From Kosakonia arachidis (GTDB lineage Bacteria; Pseudomonadota; Gammaproteobacteria; Enterobacterales; Enterobacteriaceae): a DNA stretch of 64,000 bases. Below the pieces are notes generated by a model, which saw only the letters and a list, made by a program, of their open reading frames with translations, did not search any database and was not told the DNA's origin. The stretch covers positions 221,301-285,300 of the forward strand of contig NZ_FPAU01000002.1 of NCBI RefSeq assembly GCF_900116535.1. The letters run 5' to 3'. A program made the position numbers and the translations under genes. Shown in pieces: positions 10,877-19,874 of this stretch (positions are counted from its first letter, which is position 1; the number at the start of each line of letters is the position of its first letter).

Positions 10877-10942
10877 ACTATAGGGGGCGGTTCCGGGCGA
10901 ATGAAATTACGAATTGGAATGAGTAGTTCCGCAAAGGAATAA
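10877..10942 (-). promoter_or_regulatory. cysGDNC promoter with CysB-type control region
   Basis: On the minus strand a -10 TATAGT (10877-10882) and a weak -35 TTTCAT (10901-10906) are 18 bp apart, 21 bp or more upstream of the cysG start. Immediately upstream (about 10911-10942) is an AT-rich segment containing TTATTCCTTTGCGGAACTA, which resembles the CysB-binding activation site I recall upstream of E. coli cysD. CysB with N-acetylserine activates this regulon under sulfur limitation. The assignment is by similarity and position. Confidence 0.6.
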
Positions 10943-11077
10943 CGCAGTGGCAATACAAATATCAAAAAGTGCTTAAGCCGAGTATTTTCGGCAGGTTAAC
11001 AACAAATGAAATTGTGTAAACCCAGTCACAGTTTCATACTAAGCACGTCAAAAAAATTGCTGCATAAAGGACTCTCT

Positions 11078-12121
11078 ATGTTTTCCGCATTGCGCCTCCG
11101 TACCGCTGCCCTGGCGCTCGGCGTATGCTTTATCTTTCCGGCTCATGCCAGTACGTCCCACCCTGGTGAATTTGCAGATGAGCAGGCTCGCCACATTGCC
11201 ACTCTCTTCCCTGGACGCATGACCGGCACACCGGCTGAAATGCTCTCCGCAGACTATTTGCAGCAGCAGTTTGAGCAGATGGGATACCAGAGCGATATCC
11301 GCAAGTTCAAAACCCGCTACCGCTATACTACCAAGAATAACCGACAGAACTGGCAAAATGTCACCGGCAGCACGGTGATCGCCGCCCATGAAGGCAAGCT
11401 GCCGCAGCAGATCATGATTATGGCGCATCTTGATACATATGCGCCGCACAGCGATGCCGATGTCGATAACAATCTGGGGGGACTGACGCTTCAGGGGATG
11501 GATGACAACGCCGCCGCGCTGGGCGTGATGCTGGAACTGGCGCAGGCGATGAAATCCGTGCCGACGCAGTACAGCATCCGCTTTGTCGCCACCAGCGGTG
11601 ATGAAGAGGGCCATCTTGGCGCGGCAAACATGCTCGCGCGGATGAGCGAGCACGAGAAGAAAAATACCCTGCTGGTGATCAACCTTAATAATCTGATTGT
11701 CGGCGACAAGCTCTACTTTAATAGCGGCAAAAATACGCCGGCATCGGTGCGTAAACTGACGCGGGATCGTGCGCTGGCTATCGCCCGCGCTCACGGTATC
11801 AGTGCGCTGATAAATCCCGGTCTTAACACGGATTACCCGAAAGGTACCAGTTGCTGTAACGATGCCGAGGTGTTTGATAAAGCGGGGATTCCGGTTCTGT
11901 CGGTGGAAGCCACCAACTGGTCGCTCGGTAAGAAAGACGGTATGCAACAACGGGCGAAATCAAAAAGTTTCCCTGATGGCATCAGCTACCACAACGCGCG
12001 TATCGATAACCAGCAATTCCTCGATCAAGCCCTGCCCGGCCGTATTGCACACCGTAGCCGCGACGTGATGCGGATTATGTTGCCGTTAACCAAAGAGCTG
12101 GCCAAAGCCGCTAATCCGTAA
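11078..12121 (+). CDS. iap: Alkaline phosphatase isozyme conversion aminopeptidase Iap
   Basis: A 347-residue periplasmic M28-family zinc aminopeptidase that in E. coli trims the N-terminal Arg of alkaline phosphatase. The signal peptide is MFSALRLR... ending in AHA about residue 24. Metal-site motifs are MAHLDTYAP, GMDDNAAALGV and ATSGDEEGHLGA. The frame is open 24 codons further upstream, but the start at 11078 has AAAGGA 7 bp before it and starts directly with the signal peptide. In E. coli, cysD is the divergent neighbour and a CRISPR-cas locus lies downstream; here cysG is the neighbour and no CRISPR is present. Confidence 0.95.
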   Translation: MFSALRLRTAALALGVCFIFPAHASTSHPGEFADEQARHIATLFPGRMTGTPAEMLSADYLQQQFEQMGYQSDIRKFKTRYRYTTKNNRQNWQNVTGSTVIAAHEGKLPQQIMIMAHLDTYAPHSDADVDNNLGGLTLQGMDDNAAALGVMLELAQAMKSVPTQYSIRFVATSGDEEGHLGAANMLARMSEHEKKNTLLVINLNNLIVGDKLYFNSGKNTPASVRKLTRDRALAIARAHGISALINPGLNTDYPKGTSCCNDAEVFDKAGIPVLSVEATNWSLGKKDGMQQRAKSKSFPDGISYHNARIDNQQFLDQALPGRIAHRSRDVMRIMLPLTKELAKAANP

Positions 12122-12309
12122 GTGCCCAGGCGTCCTGAAAACAGGGTGCCTTTTCTCCTGGCATAATCGCGCCTGTTTCTCTCACAAAAAGTTTTTGCGA
12201 TCGTTATCACAGGAGAGTGTGTGAAGCACAGGGGAATGTTCTTTTAAAAAAAGGTAACGCCGTAATCTTTTTGCCCGGAGCGCCCACATCGTGCGGGCCT
12301 TCATCGGAT

Positions 12310-12502
12310 GACGAAGAAGAACAGATGAAAGCGGCGCGCTCTGGGATTGAAACATCTACAATGCCGAATTTAAATCCATTCTGCTGAAACGCCAGCGCAG
12401 CCGTTATGCTGACGACAAGAGTAAATCAATCATTCGGGAGAAGCGCAGATTGCGCACCTGTATGAGGTGACACATAGTGTCTCTGACAGCAAACTCGCCT
12501 GA
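12310..12502 (+). pseudogene. Possible decayed coding remnant downstream of iap
   Basis: No intact gene is found between 12,122 and 12,529. Three consecutive frame pieces read like one protein: SSDDEEEQMKAA (from about 12312), NIYNAEFKSILLKRQRSRY (about 12354-12410), and EAQIAHLYEVTHSVSDSKLA ending in TGA at 12500-12502, just before a terminator. Joining them needs at least two frameshifts. I do not recognise the family. It could instead be chance open frame; the composition and the terminator right after the stop are the reasons to list it. Confidence 0.35.
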
Positions 12503-12531
12503 GCCGGACATTGCCCGGCTCTGCTGTTTTT
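12501..12531 (+). terminator. Rho-independent terminator after the iap-side remnant
   Basis: GAGCCGG (12501-12507), a 7-base loop and CCGGCTC (12515-12521), followed by TGCTGTTTTT. It points rightward, away from iap, and abuts the 3' end of rlmM on the other strand. Confidence 0.75.
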
Positions 12532-13630
12532 AACGCTCGTCGCGACGACCGCCAACGGCCGCCCACATACGGCGCACATGTACCGTGACTTCTTCGCGAT
12601 CGTGGTATAGCTGGCGCGCCTGAATTTGCGCCGCGATATTATGTTCATCCAGCTGCTGCTGGATATAGGCGAGGTTATTTGACACCTCTTCGTAGCGTTT
12701 TTTCATCGGCAGCTTCAGGTTGAAAATGGTTTCGCGGCACCAGCCCTGAACCAGCCACTGCGCCATCAGCGCGGCAACTTTCGCCGGTTTCTCCACCATA
12801 TCGCACACCATCCACGAGATATTACTGCGGTTTGGCCGGTAGCGGAAACCATCTTCCCGTAGCCAGGTGACCTGCCCTGTATCCATCAGGCTTTGCGCCA
12901 TAGGGCCATTATCCACAGAAGCCACCCACATATTGCGTTTCACCAGTTGATAGGTCCAGCCACCCGGACAGGCGCCGAGATCCACCGCGTACATGCCGTT
13001 GGCCAGGCGCTCATCCCACTCGTCCGCCGGAATAAAGACGTGGAACGCCTCTTCGAGTTTGAGGGTTGAACGGCTCGGCGCATCCGAGGGAAACCTCAGT
13101 CGCGGGATGCCCATATAGAACGGCGAATTGTTATAGGAATATGAATAACCGGTATAGCAGCAACCTGGTGCAATAAAGAAGATATGTACCACCGGGCGTT
13201 TCGGCGAATCATTGCGCGCCAGCACGCCCGCTTCGCGCAGCGCGCCGCGCAGTGGCACGGTGAACTTGCGACAGAACTTCATTAGCTCTTTGCTTTCGTT
13301 GGTATCGGCCACCTCGACGCGCAAATCCCCGGATTTCTCCACCACGCCCTGCAACATACCGACGATCGGCGTAATGCGATCTTCCGGCGGCAGATCGCGC
13401 AGCAGTTCACCCACGACAAACATCTGGCGGGCGAAAATCAGCGAGCTGAACGGCAGCTCGCGCACCACTTTGTCCGCATCGTTTTCCTGATAGCACTCGA
13501 ACACGACATAGCCCGAATTCTCTTTTACCCGTGCAAAACCAAACACCTCAAGGCGGCCGGCTTTATCGGTAATTTCGGCTGCGCACTCTTTCTCAAAACC
13601 CGGGCGGCACAGCAATACCACTTTATTCAT
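12530..13630 (-). CDS. rlmM: 23S rRNA 2'-O-ribose C2498 methyltransferase RlmM
   Basis: A 366-residue methyltransferase that modifies the ribose of C2498 in 23S rRNA. An N-terminal THUMP-type RNA-binding part is followed by a Rossmann fold with the SAM motif [14 protein letters not shown] (about 223-236). The C-terminus [15 protein letters not shown] is as in E. coli. An ATG two codons upstream (13636) is in frame; the [12 protein letters not shown] start at 13630 matches the family. It overlaps the end of ygdD by 8 bp, so the two are co-transcribed. Confidence 0.97.
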   Translation of the reverse strand: MNKVVLLCRPGFEKECAAEITDKAGRLEVFGFARVKENSGYVVFECYQENDADKVVRELPFSSLIFARQMFVVGELLRDLPPEDRITPIVGMLQGVVEKSGDLRVEVADTNESKELMKFCRKFTVPLRGALREAGVLARNDSPKRPVVHIFFIAPGCCYTGYSYSYNNSPFYMGIPRLRFPSDAPSRSTLKLEEAFHVFIPADEWDERLANGMYAVDLGACPGGWTYQLVKRNMWVASVDNGPMAQSLMDTGQVTWLREDGFRYRPNRSNISWMVCDMVEKPAKVAALMAQWLVQGWCRETIFNLKLPMKKRYEEVSNNLAYIQQQLDEHNIAAQIQARQLYHDREEVTVHVRRMWAAVGGRRDER

Positions 13631-14018
13631 GAACAACGCCCCTACGTTTTAGACGAATTGCGCCAATCAACATCAATGCCCAGCCGATTAAAAAACAAAC
13701 TCCACCGACTGGCGTAACAAACGCCCACAGGCGTAAATGCGAAAGCGCCAGACAATAGAGGCTGCCGCTAAACAGCACGGTGCCCAGCGCAAGAAAAACA
13801 CTGCTCCAGTAAAACCAGATACTAATTCGACGCTGCATTGCCACCGCAAGGCCCAGCACGGCCAGCGTGTGGAATGCCTGATATTCGAGACCGGTCTGGA
13901 TCCAGCTCATCTCCGGCACACCCAAAGATTTACGTAAAACATGCGCGCCGAATGCACCGAGCGCGACAAACACAAAACCGCTCACCGCGGCGAAAATCAA
14001 CATAAAACGGCTGGTCAT
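13623..14018 (-). CDS. ygdD: DUF423 family inner-membrane protein YgdD
   Basis: A 131-residue protein of unknown function with four hydrophobic segments (about 5-25, 45-63, 70-90 and 97-118) and no obvious active site, so a small integral membrane protein. It precedes rlmM with an 8-bp overlap, as in E. coli. No partner or substrate can be inferred from the sequence. Confidence 0.9.
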   Translation of the reverse strand: MTSRFMLIFAAVSGFVFVALGAFGAHVLRKSLGVPEMSWIQTGLEYQAFHTLAVLGLAVAMQRRISIWFYWSSVFLALGTVLFSGSLYCLALSHLRLWAFVTPVGGVCFLIGWALMLIGAIRLKRRGVVHE

Positions 14019-14057
14019 GTGAGTACCCTAAAAAGTCATACGCGCCATGCGCGCGCA

Positions 14058-14972
14058 TTAATGTTCATAACGGAAACGGAATTTTTCCTGTTCGCTTGCC
14101 GCTTTGGCCAGGATCCACTGACGAAAGGCGGCTATTTTACCCAGTTCTGCCTGACTGTCATGACAAACCAGATAAAACGCATTCTTACTGACCAGAACAT
14201 CATTAAACGGGCAGACCAGCCGGCCTGCTTCGATTTCGGACTGTGCCATTACGTTATTGGCCAGTGCTATCCCCTGTCCATGGATGGCCGCCTGAAGCAC
14301 CATAGAACTGTGGCTAAAGATGGGTCCCTGTTGAACGTTAAGGTTAAGACCTAATTGTCGCGTATAAGTTTGCCAGTCGCGACGTGATGCATCGTGCAAT
14401 AAAGTGTGGTGAGCTAAATCTTCCGGCGTTTTCAGCGCCTTATCGCCCGTCAGCAAAAGCGGAGAACAGACTGGCAGCAAATATTCGGCGTACAATTTTT
14501 CGACACGCATCCCGGGCCAGTTACCGCGCCCGTAAAAAATCGCCACGTCGACATCGTCCGCCAGTTTATCTTCCTGACGGTCAACGGCCTGGATACGAAC
14601 ATCGATTCCCGGATAAGTTGAGTTAAAGTCGGAGAGCCTTGGCACCATCCACTGGATGGCAAAACTGGGGAGCAAACTGACGGTCAGCGCGCCTTTTGCG
14701 CTGCGCGCCTGTAACTTACGGGTGGCTTCCGTCAGTTGGGAAAATATCTCTTTGATATCCTGAAAATAGCTCTGGCCTTCTTCAGTAAGCAGCAGCGATC
14801 GGTTGCGGCGGCGAAAGAGTTTGAGCCCGAGAAAATCCTCGAGAGACTTGATTTGGTGGCTTACTGCGGCCTGCGTCACAAAAAGTTCATCGGCTGCGCG
14901 CGTGAAACTTAAATGGCGGGCGGCAGCATCAAAAACGCGTAACGCATTCAGTGGTGGTAATCGCTTGGACAT
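14058..14972 (-). CDS. gcvA: Glycine cleavage system transcriptional regulator GcvA
   Basis: A 304-residue LysR-type regulator that controls the gcvTHP operon in response to glycine and activates the divergent sRNA gene gcvB. The N-terminal helix-turn-helix (FTRAADELFVTQAAVSHQ, about 23-40) is nearly identical to E. coli GcvA, and a LysR substrate-binding domain follows. Nine upstream codons are open, but MSKRLPPLNALRVF is the family start. It is divergent from gcvB, with about 130 bp between them, the expected place for its own operator. Confidence 0.97.
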   Translation of the reverse strand: MSKRLPPLNALRVFDAAARHLSFTRAADELFVTQAAVSHQIKSLEDFLGLKLFRRRNRSLLLTEEGQSYFQDIKEIFSQLTEATRKLQARSAKGALTVSLLPSFAIQWMVPRLSDFNSTYPGIDVRIQAVDRQEDKLADDVDVAIFYGRGNWPGMRVEKLYAEYLLPVCSPLLLTGDKALKTPEDLAHHTLLHDASRRDWQTYTRQLGLNLNVQQGPIFSHSSMVLQAAIHGQGIALANNVMAQSEIEAGRLVCPFNDVLVSKNAFYLVCHDSQAELGKIAAFRQWILAKAASEQEKFRFRYEH

Positions 14973-15088
14973 GGTTTTCAGGCTTAGATGTAAAGGCAAT
15001 TTAACAAACAGGAAACAGTGATTAACCTATTAGTTTTTTTTATCTGAGCTATTATAAATTGTCCGTTGAGCTTCTACCAGCAAATACC

Positions 15089-15094
15089 TATAGT
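15089..15094 (+). promoter_or_regulatory. gcvB promoter -10 element
   Basis: TATAGT ends 6 bp before the inferred GcvB 5' end at 15101. A clear -35 is not seen, which fits a promoter that depends on GcvA bound in the gcvA-gcvB intergenic region. Confidence 0.6.
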
Positions 15095-15100
15095 GGCGGC

Positions 15101-15308
15101 ACTTCCTGAGCCGGAACGAAGAGCTTTTTTTGGAATGCGTGTTCTGAAGGGCTTTTGGCTTAAGGTTGTGATGTTGTGTTGTTGTGTTTGCAATTGGTCT
15201 GCTATTCAGACCACGGTAGCGATGCTACCCCTTTTTCACTTCCTGTACATTTACCCTGTCTGTCCATAGTGATTAATATAGCACCGCAAGATTGCGGTGC
15301 TTTTTTTT
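15101..15308 (+). ncRNA. gcvB: Small regulatory RNA GcvB
   Basis: About 208 nt with the same ends as E. coli GcvB as I recall it: it starts with ACTTCCTGAGCCGG and ends in the terminator GCACCGCA-AGAT-TGCGGTGC followed by eight T (15281-15308). The G/U-rich single-stranded region R1 used to pair with many amino-acid transporter mRNAs is at 15164-15190 (GGTTGTGATGTTGTG...). A second hairpin, GGTAGCGATGCTACC, is near 15215. GcvB acts with Hfq to repress peptide and amino-acid uptake genes when glycine is plentiful; it is divergent from gcvA. Confidence 0.96.
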
Positions 15309-15333
15309 ACCCCACGTTCAGCGCTGACTTATC

Positions 15334-15561
15334 TTACTTATCCAGCGCGACCATCTCTTTCACGTCGGAACGGTTGATCTGCTGTTCGTTGCCGTTAGCG
15401 TCTTTATACGAAATCAGACCGGTCTGATCGTCAGTTTTCGGTTTCCCTTCCGAGACGATCGTGCGCCCATCATTGGTATGTAACGCGTAATTAGGACCGG
15501 AACAGGCGCTCAGGGCAAAAGTAAACAGACATGCAGAAATAATTGCGGCAGCCTTCTTCAT
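15334..15561 (-). CDS. ygdI: DUF903 lipoprotein YgdI
   Basis: A 75-residue small lipoprotein of unknown function. The signal peptide ends in ALSAC, giving a lipidated Cys20, and the mature part is an SH3-like beta fold (YALHTNDGRTIVSEGKP...). The start MKKAAAI at 15561 is used; ten open codons upstream are not part of the family. A paralogue, ygdR, lies at 43,390 in this window, with the same YxMxTxDGR-like N-terminal motif. Confidence 0.92.
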   Translation of the reverse strand: MKKAAAIISACLFTFALSACSGPNYALHTNDGRTIVSEGKPKTDDQTGLISYKDANGNEQQINRSDVKEMVALDK

Positions 15562-15764
15562 CTTCTTCTCCTTCTGGCAATTAATTGGCAATTAATGCTG
15601 TGAAATACTCTTAGTGGAAGAGTCTTAAACACTTACCTAACACTATTTAGCATAACCTGCTTACGTACCCCTGCCAGGACAAACAGACAATTCCGATGGA
15701 GCGCAACGTTCTTGCTCCGACAGAAAAATTGCGCGACGATCGCGCTATTGATATGAGGAATCGC

Positions 15765-16970
15765 ATGAACGCATTTAACCCATCGCAATTTCGCGCGCAG
15801 TTCCCGGCGCTGGCCGACGCTGGCGTCTATCTGGATAGCGCCGCTACCGCCCTGAAACCGCAGGCGGTAATCGATGCCACACAACAGTTTTACAGCCTCA
15901 GCGCCGGTAACGTGCACCGCAGCCAGTTCGCCCAGGCGCAACAATTAACCGCCCGCTACGAAGCCGCGCGTGATCAGGTCGCCGCACTGCTCAATGCGCC
16001 CTCCGGCAAAAACATCGTCTGGACGCGCGGCACCACTGAAGCCATCAATATGGTCGCCCAATGCTACGCGCGCCCGCGTCTGCAAGTAGGTGATGAGATC
16101 ATTGTCAGCGAGGCAGAACATCACGCCAACCTGGTGCCGTGGCTGATGGTGGCACAGCAAACCGGCGCGCGGGTGGTGAAACTGCCGCTCGGCGTCGATC
16201 ACTTACCGGATATCAACCGACTGCCGTCGCTTATCACCTCACGCAGCCGTATCCTGGCTCTGGGGCAAATGTCGAATGTCACCGGAGGTTGTCCGGATCT
16301 GGCAAAGGCGATTGCACTGGCACATGCGGCAGACATGGTAGTGATGGTTGATGGTGCACAGGGCGTCGTGCATTTCCCGGCCAATGTGCAACAGTTGGAT
16401 ATCGATTTCTATGCATTTTCCGGCCATAAACTCTATGGCCCCAATGGTATCGGCGCACTGTATGGTAAAGCGGAATTGCTGGATAAAATGACGCCGTGGC
16501 AGGGTGGCGGCAAGATGATCAGCGAAGTAACATTTGATGGCTTCACCACTCAGCCAGTACCTTACAAGCTGGAAGCCGGCACGCCAAATGTTGCGGGCGT
16601 TATTGGTCTAAGCGCGGCTCTGGAGTGGCTGAAAACGCTGGATATCGCCCAGGCGGAGAGTTACAGCCGCGGGCTGGCGACGCTAGCGGAAGATAAACTG
16701 GCTAAACGTCCGGGTTTCCGCTCCTTTCGCTGCCAGGACTCAAGTCTGCTGGCTTTCGATTTTGACGGTGTACACCACAGCGATATGGTGACACTGCTTG
16801 CGGGCTACGGTATCGCACTGCGCGCCGGTCAACACTGCGCTCAGCCGCTGCTGGCCGCACTTGGCGTCACCGGCACCCTGCGCGCTTCATTTGCACCCTA
16901 TAATACGCAACAGGATGTAGACACGTTGGTACAGGCTGTGGACCGCGCCCTGAAAATATTGGTGGATTAA
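15765..16970 (+). CDS. csdA: Cysteine sulfinate desulfinase / cysteine desulfurase CsdA
   Basis: A 401-residue PLP enzyme that removes sulfur from cysteine (or cysteine sulfinate) and passes it on as a persulfide. The PLP lysine is Lys222 (SGHKLYGP) and the catalytic cysteine is Cys358 (AGQHCAQP), both at E. coli positions. Start chosen at 15765, with GAGGA 6-7 bp upstream, matching the MN-FNP start of the family; the frame is open 23 codons earlier. It overlaps csdE by one base (TAATG), and CsdE is its sulfur acceptor. Confidence 0.97.
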   Translation: MNAFNPSQFRAQFPALADAGVYLDSAATALKPQAVIDATQQFYSLSAGNVHRSQFAQAQQLTARYEAARDQVAALLNAPSGKNIVWTRGTTEAINMVAQCYARPRLQVGDEIIVSEAEHHANLVPWLMVAQQTGARVVKLPLGVDHLPDINRLPSLITSRSRILALGQMSNVTGGCPDLAKAIALAHAADMVVMVDGAQGVVHFPANVQQLDIDFYAFSGHKLYGPNGIGALYGKAELLDKMTPWQGGGKMISEVTFDGFTTQPVPYKLEAGTPNVAGVIGLSAALEWLKTLDIAQAESYSRGLATLAEDKLAKRPGFRSFRCQDSSLLAFDFDGVHHSDMVTLLAGYGIALRAGQHCAQPLLAALGVTGTLRASFAPYNTQQDVDTLVQAVDRALKILVD

Positions 16971-17419
16971 TGACAAGCCCGACTTTTGCCGGACACCCGT
17001 TCGGCACAACCGTTACCGAAGAGACGCTGCGCCAGATGTTTGGCGCATTGAACCAGTGGGAAGATAAATACCGTCAGTTGATCATGCTCGGTAAGCAACT
17101 GCCTGCTGCATCGGAAGCGCTGAAAGCGCAGGCACGGGAAATTCCCGGCTGCGAAAATCGTGTCTGGCTCGGTTCAACGCTGAACGCGGAAGGAACGATG
17201 CATTTCTTCGGCGAGAGCGAAGGCCGGATTGTACGTGGATTACTGGCCGTGCTGTTGACAGCGGTAGAAGGCAAGCGCCCGGACGATCTTATTCACCGCG
17301 ATCCGCTGGCACTGTTCGATGAACTGGGCTTACGCGCCCAGTTGAGCGCGTCGCGTAGCCAGGGGCTGGAGGCGCTGGCCGCCGCCGTGCAGGATGCGGC
17401 TCGTCAAGCGCTGGCCTGA
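16970..17419 (+). CDS. csdE: Sulfur acceptor protein CsdE
   Basis: A 149-residue SufE-like protein that takes sulfur from CsdA on Cys61 ([12 protein letters not shown]) and raises CsdA activity. It is translationally coupled to csdA by a one-base overlap. Its 3' end overlaps tail-to-tail with tcdA by 16 bp. In E. coli CsdA, CsdE and TcdA form one sulfur transfer route for tRNA modification, and all three are together here. Confidence 0.96.
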   Translation: MTSPTFAGHPFGTTVTEETLRQMFGALNQWEDKYRQLIMLGKQLPAASEALKAQAREIPGCENRVWLGSTLNAEGTMHFFGESEGRIVRGLLAVLLTAVEGKRPDDLIHRDPLALFDELGLRAQLSASRSQGLEALAAAVQDAARQALA

Positions 17420-18216
17420 CGCTCCGCTTTCGCCATCAGTTTTTTCAGTGTATGGGAGACCGCGATAAAACCAAAGGTCGCGGTCACCATCGTTGCAGCA
17501 CCAAACCCGGCTGCACAATCCATACGTTTCGGCCCCTCCGCCGTGCTTTTCATTGCACAGACTGAACCGTCTGACTGCGGGTAAACCAGCGCTTCGGTGG
17601 AGAATACACAGTCCACGCCGAGCTTCCCTTTACTGTTCTTCACCACGCCAAAATCGCTTTTCAACCGCTCGCGCAATTTTGCCGCCAGCGGATCCTGAAT
17701 AGTTTTCGCCAGATCGCTGACCTGGATCTGCGTCGGATCGATCTGCCCTCCTGCACCGCCCGTGGTCACCAGTGGGATCTTATTGCGACGGCAGTACGCA
17801 ATTAGCGCGGCTTTCGGACGTACACTGTCGATCGCATCGATCACATAGCTATAGCCCTGGCTCATCAGTTGCGCAACATTGTCGGCAGTCACAAAATCAT
17901 CCACCACCGTCACCCGGCACTCCGGGTTGATCTGGCGAATGCGATCTGCCATTACCTCAGCTTTTGCCAGGCCGACGTTATCGCGCAGGGCGTGTATCTG
18001 TCGGTTGGTGTTGGTCACACAAACGTCGTCCATATCAATCAACGTGATTGCGCCGATGCCCGTTCGCGCCAGCGCTTCAGCCGCCCAGGAACCCACGCCG
18101 CCAATGCCGACTACGCAGATATGCGCATCGGCAAACCACTGCAACGCTTTCTCGCCATATAAACGCGCCGTGCCGCCAAAACGCTGACGCCAGGCATCGC
18201 TGATTACTGCTGACAT
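17404..18216 (-). CDS. tcdA: tRNA cyclic t6A37 dehydratase TcdA (CsdL)
   Basis: A 270-residue E1-like ATP-dependent enzyme that cyclises t6A at position 37 of ANN-decoding tRNAs. The nucleotide-binding motif GIGGVGSW is at 37-44, then the ThiF/MoeB-type fold with Asp-rich adenylate site [15 protein letters not shown] Cys-bearing loop and a hydrophobic C-terminal segment ([16 protein letters not shown]) follow. The start MSAVISDAW is used rather than the upstream open extension of 19 codons. It faces csdE and overlaps it by 16 bp. Confidence 0.95.
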   Translation of the reverse strand: MSAVISDAWRQRFGGTARLYGEKALQWFADAHICVVGIGGVGSWAAEALARTGIGAITLIDMDDVCVTNTNRQIHALRDNVGLAKAEVMADRIRQINPECRVTVVDDFVTADNVAQLMSQGYSYVIDAIDSVRPKAALIAYCRRNKIPLVTTGGAGGQIDPTQIQVSDLAKTIQDPLAAKLRERLKSDFGVVKNSKGKLGVDCVFSTEALVYPQSDGSVCAMKSTAEGPKRMDCAAGFGAATMVTATFGFIAVSHTLKKLMAKAERQASA

Positions 18217-18285
18217 AAAACAGACCTCAAAGAAAACAGAAAACCCTCTTTCGCAAGCGGAAGAGGGTCGCAAAGTTTATCACAT

Positions 18286-19392
18286 TCAGCCGCTGAACAC
18301 GCCGCCGCGGGTGCCCGCCCCCGGGGCGTTTTTCAGCACCCAGACCCGGCCATAATGGTTATACCAGCCTGCGCGGTGCCCGGCATCCGGGCCTATACCC
18401 TGATAGATATCGAAGTGCTGACCTTTGATGGCACCGCCGACATCCAGCGCCACCATCAGACGCAGCTCATACTGACCGTTGAATTTGCCTTTATTGTCCA
18501 GTTGCGGCACTTCCGCCAGCAGCGTGGTGCCCGGCGGAATAATGCTGCGATCGGCAGCGACAGAAGCGCGTCCAATTAGCGGCACCGCGCTGGCGCCTTT
18601 CACCGGTGCCCAGGATTGTGGTTTAAAGAAGACAAACGACGCATTCTCTTCCAGCAGCGCACGCACTTCCGCTTCACTGTGTTTTTCACCCCATTCGCGG
18701 ATGGCCTGCATCGACATATCTTCTTTCTTCACTTCGCCGCGATCGATCAACACTTTGCCGATACTGCGGTAAGCATGGCCATTTTTCCCGGCGTAACTGA
18801 AGAAGTTAAGCGGGCTACCATCGCCAAAATCAATATAGCCGCTGCCTTGCACATCCATAATAAAGTTGTCCATCAGCGAGTTGCTGTAGGCCAGCACATA
18901 GTTGTCGCTGAGCGCGCCGGCATAGATTTCCGCTCGCGATGGTAAACGGCCGCGTTTAGGCGGCATGCGATAAATCGGGTACTGGAACTCGCCCTGGCGC
19001 GTGTGACGCGCCTGCACTACCGGCGTGTAATAGCCGGTAAATTGCACGTTTCCGTAGTTATCCGTTCCTTCCATCTGCCATGCGTCAAGGCCGTACTGGC
19101 GCAGAGTACGCGTATCGCCGCCCGACATCAGCCAGGACTGAATCTCATTGTAAAGGCCGCTCTGGCTGCTATAGAGGCGCGGAGAGGCGGAACGAATTTG
19201 ATTAACTTGCTCGGAGAAGTCTCCGGCGTTGATTGGCGCCCCGACGGCGTCAGGTTGATTGACCAGGGAAAAAGGCTGGGAAAACTTTCCGTCTTTATAC
19301 TGTTGACCGCGATCGGTCGGTTTGGAGGAACAAGCGGCAAGGATTGCGACCATGGCGCCTGTAAGTACGAACTTAGCCCAACGTCCTTTCAT
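18286..19392 (-). CDS. mltA: Membrane-bound lytic transglycosylase A
   Basis: A 368-residue outer-membrane lipoprotein that cleaves the MurNAc-GlcNAc bond of peptidoglycan to leave 1,6-anhydro ends. The lipobox is LAAC (Cys21). The 3D domain at the C-terminus contains the catalytic aspartate motif ALDVGGAIKGQHFDIYQG. The tail reads PGAGTRGGVFSG, three residues longer than the E. coli ending as I recall it. The start MKGRW at 19392 is preferred to an upstream open extension of 15 codons. Confidence 0.96.
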   Translation of the reverse strand: MKGRWAKFVLTGAMVAILAACSSKPTDRGQQYKDGKFSQPFSLVNQPDAVGAPINAGDFSEQVNQIRSASPRLYSSQSGLYNEIQSWLMSGGDTRTLRQYGLDAWQMEGTDNYGNVQFTGYYTPVVQARHTRQGEFQYPIYRMPPKRGRLPSRAEIYAGALSDNYVLAYSNSLMDNFIMDVQGSGYIDFGDGSPLNFFSYAGKNGHAYRSIGKVLIDRGEVKKEDMSMQAIREWGEKHSEAEVRALLEENASFVFFKPQSWAPVKGASAVPLIGRASVAADRSIIPPGTTLLAEVPQLDNKGKFNGQYELRLMVALDVGGAIKGQHFDIYQGIGPDAGHRAGWYNHYGRVWVLKNAPGAGTRGGVFSG

Positions 19393-19556
19393 TATATCTC
19401 GTCTTCTGATTGACCTGCAGCGGGGTGAAGATAACAAACCCTATTCACTAAAGAAATGCGTCAGCACAATCCACCGCCAGATTCGCATAAAAAATGAGCT
19501 AATTGTTTTGTTTTTAAACATAATCCCGGTAATTCGTCGAATTAGTCAAAAAAAGG

Positions 19557-19584
19557 TTGCATCAATAAGTTTGCAGAGTATAGT
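19557..19584 (+). promoter_or_regulatory. Promoter of the initiator tRNA genes
   Basis: -35 TTGCAT (19557-19562), 16-bp spacer and -10 TATAGT (19579-19584), followed by a GC-rich GCGC discriminator typical of stringently controlled stable RNA promoters. The first tRNA begins 13 bp after the -10. Confidence 0.7.
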
Positions 19585-19597
19585 GCGCATCCACGGA

Positions 19598-19674
<77 letters not shown>

Positions 19675-19722
19675 ATTAAAATGTGAAAAAGAGAAAAAAT
19701 GATGGAAGTGTAAACAGACGGA

Positions 19723-19799
<77 letters not shown>

Positions 19800-19806
19800 A
19801 CACAAT

Positions 19807-19830
19807 AAACACCTTAACGGGTGTTTTTTT
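19807..19830 (+). terminator. Terminator of the tRNA-fMet transcript
   Basis: AAACACC (19807-19813), loop TTAACG, GGTGTTT (19820-19826) and a run of T. It starts 8 bp after the second tRNA. Confidence 0.88.
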
Positions 19831-19874
19831 GTTTTCGCCGTCAGTAAAAAATGGCACCTTTCAGCGCCACTTTG

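Noticed and set aside
11048-11950. Open frame of 300 codons on the minus strand
   Set aside because: Antisense to iap, which has a signal peptide and full M28 motifs.
12122-12529. CRISPR array next to iap, as in E. coli
   Set aside because: No direct repeats of 21-40 bp with regular spacers are present and no cas gene lies in the window.
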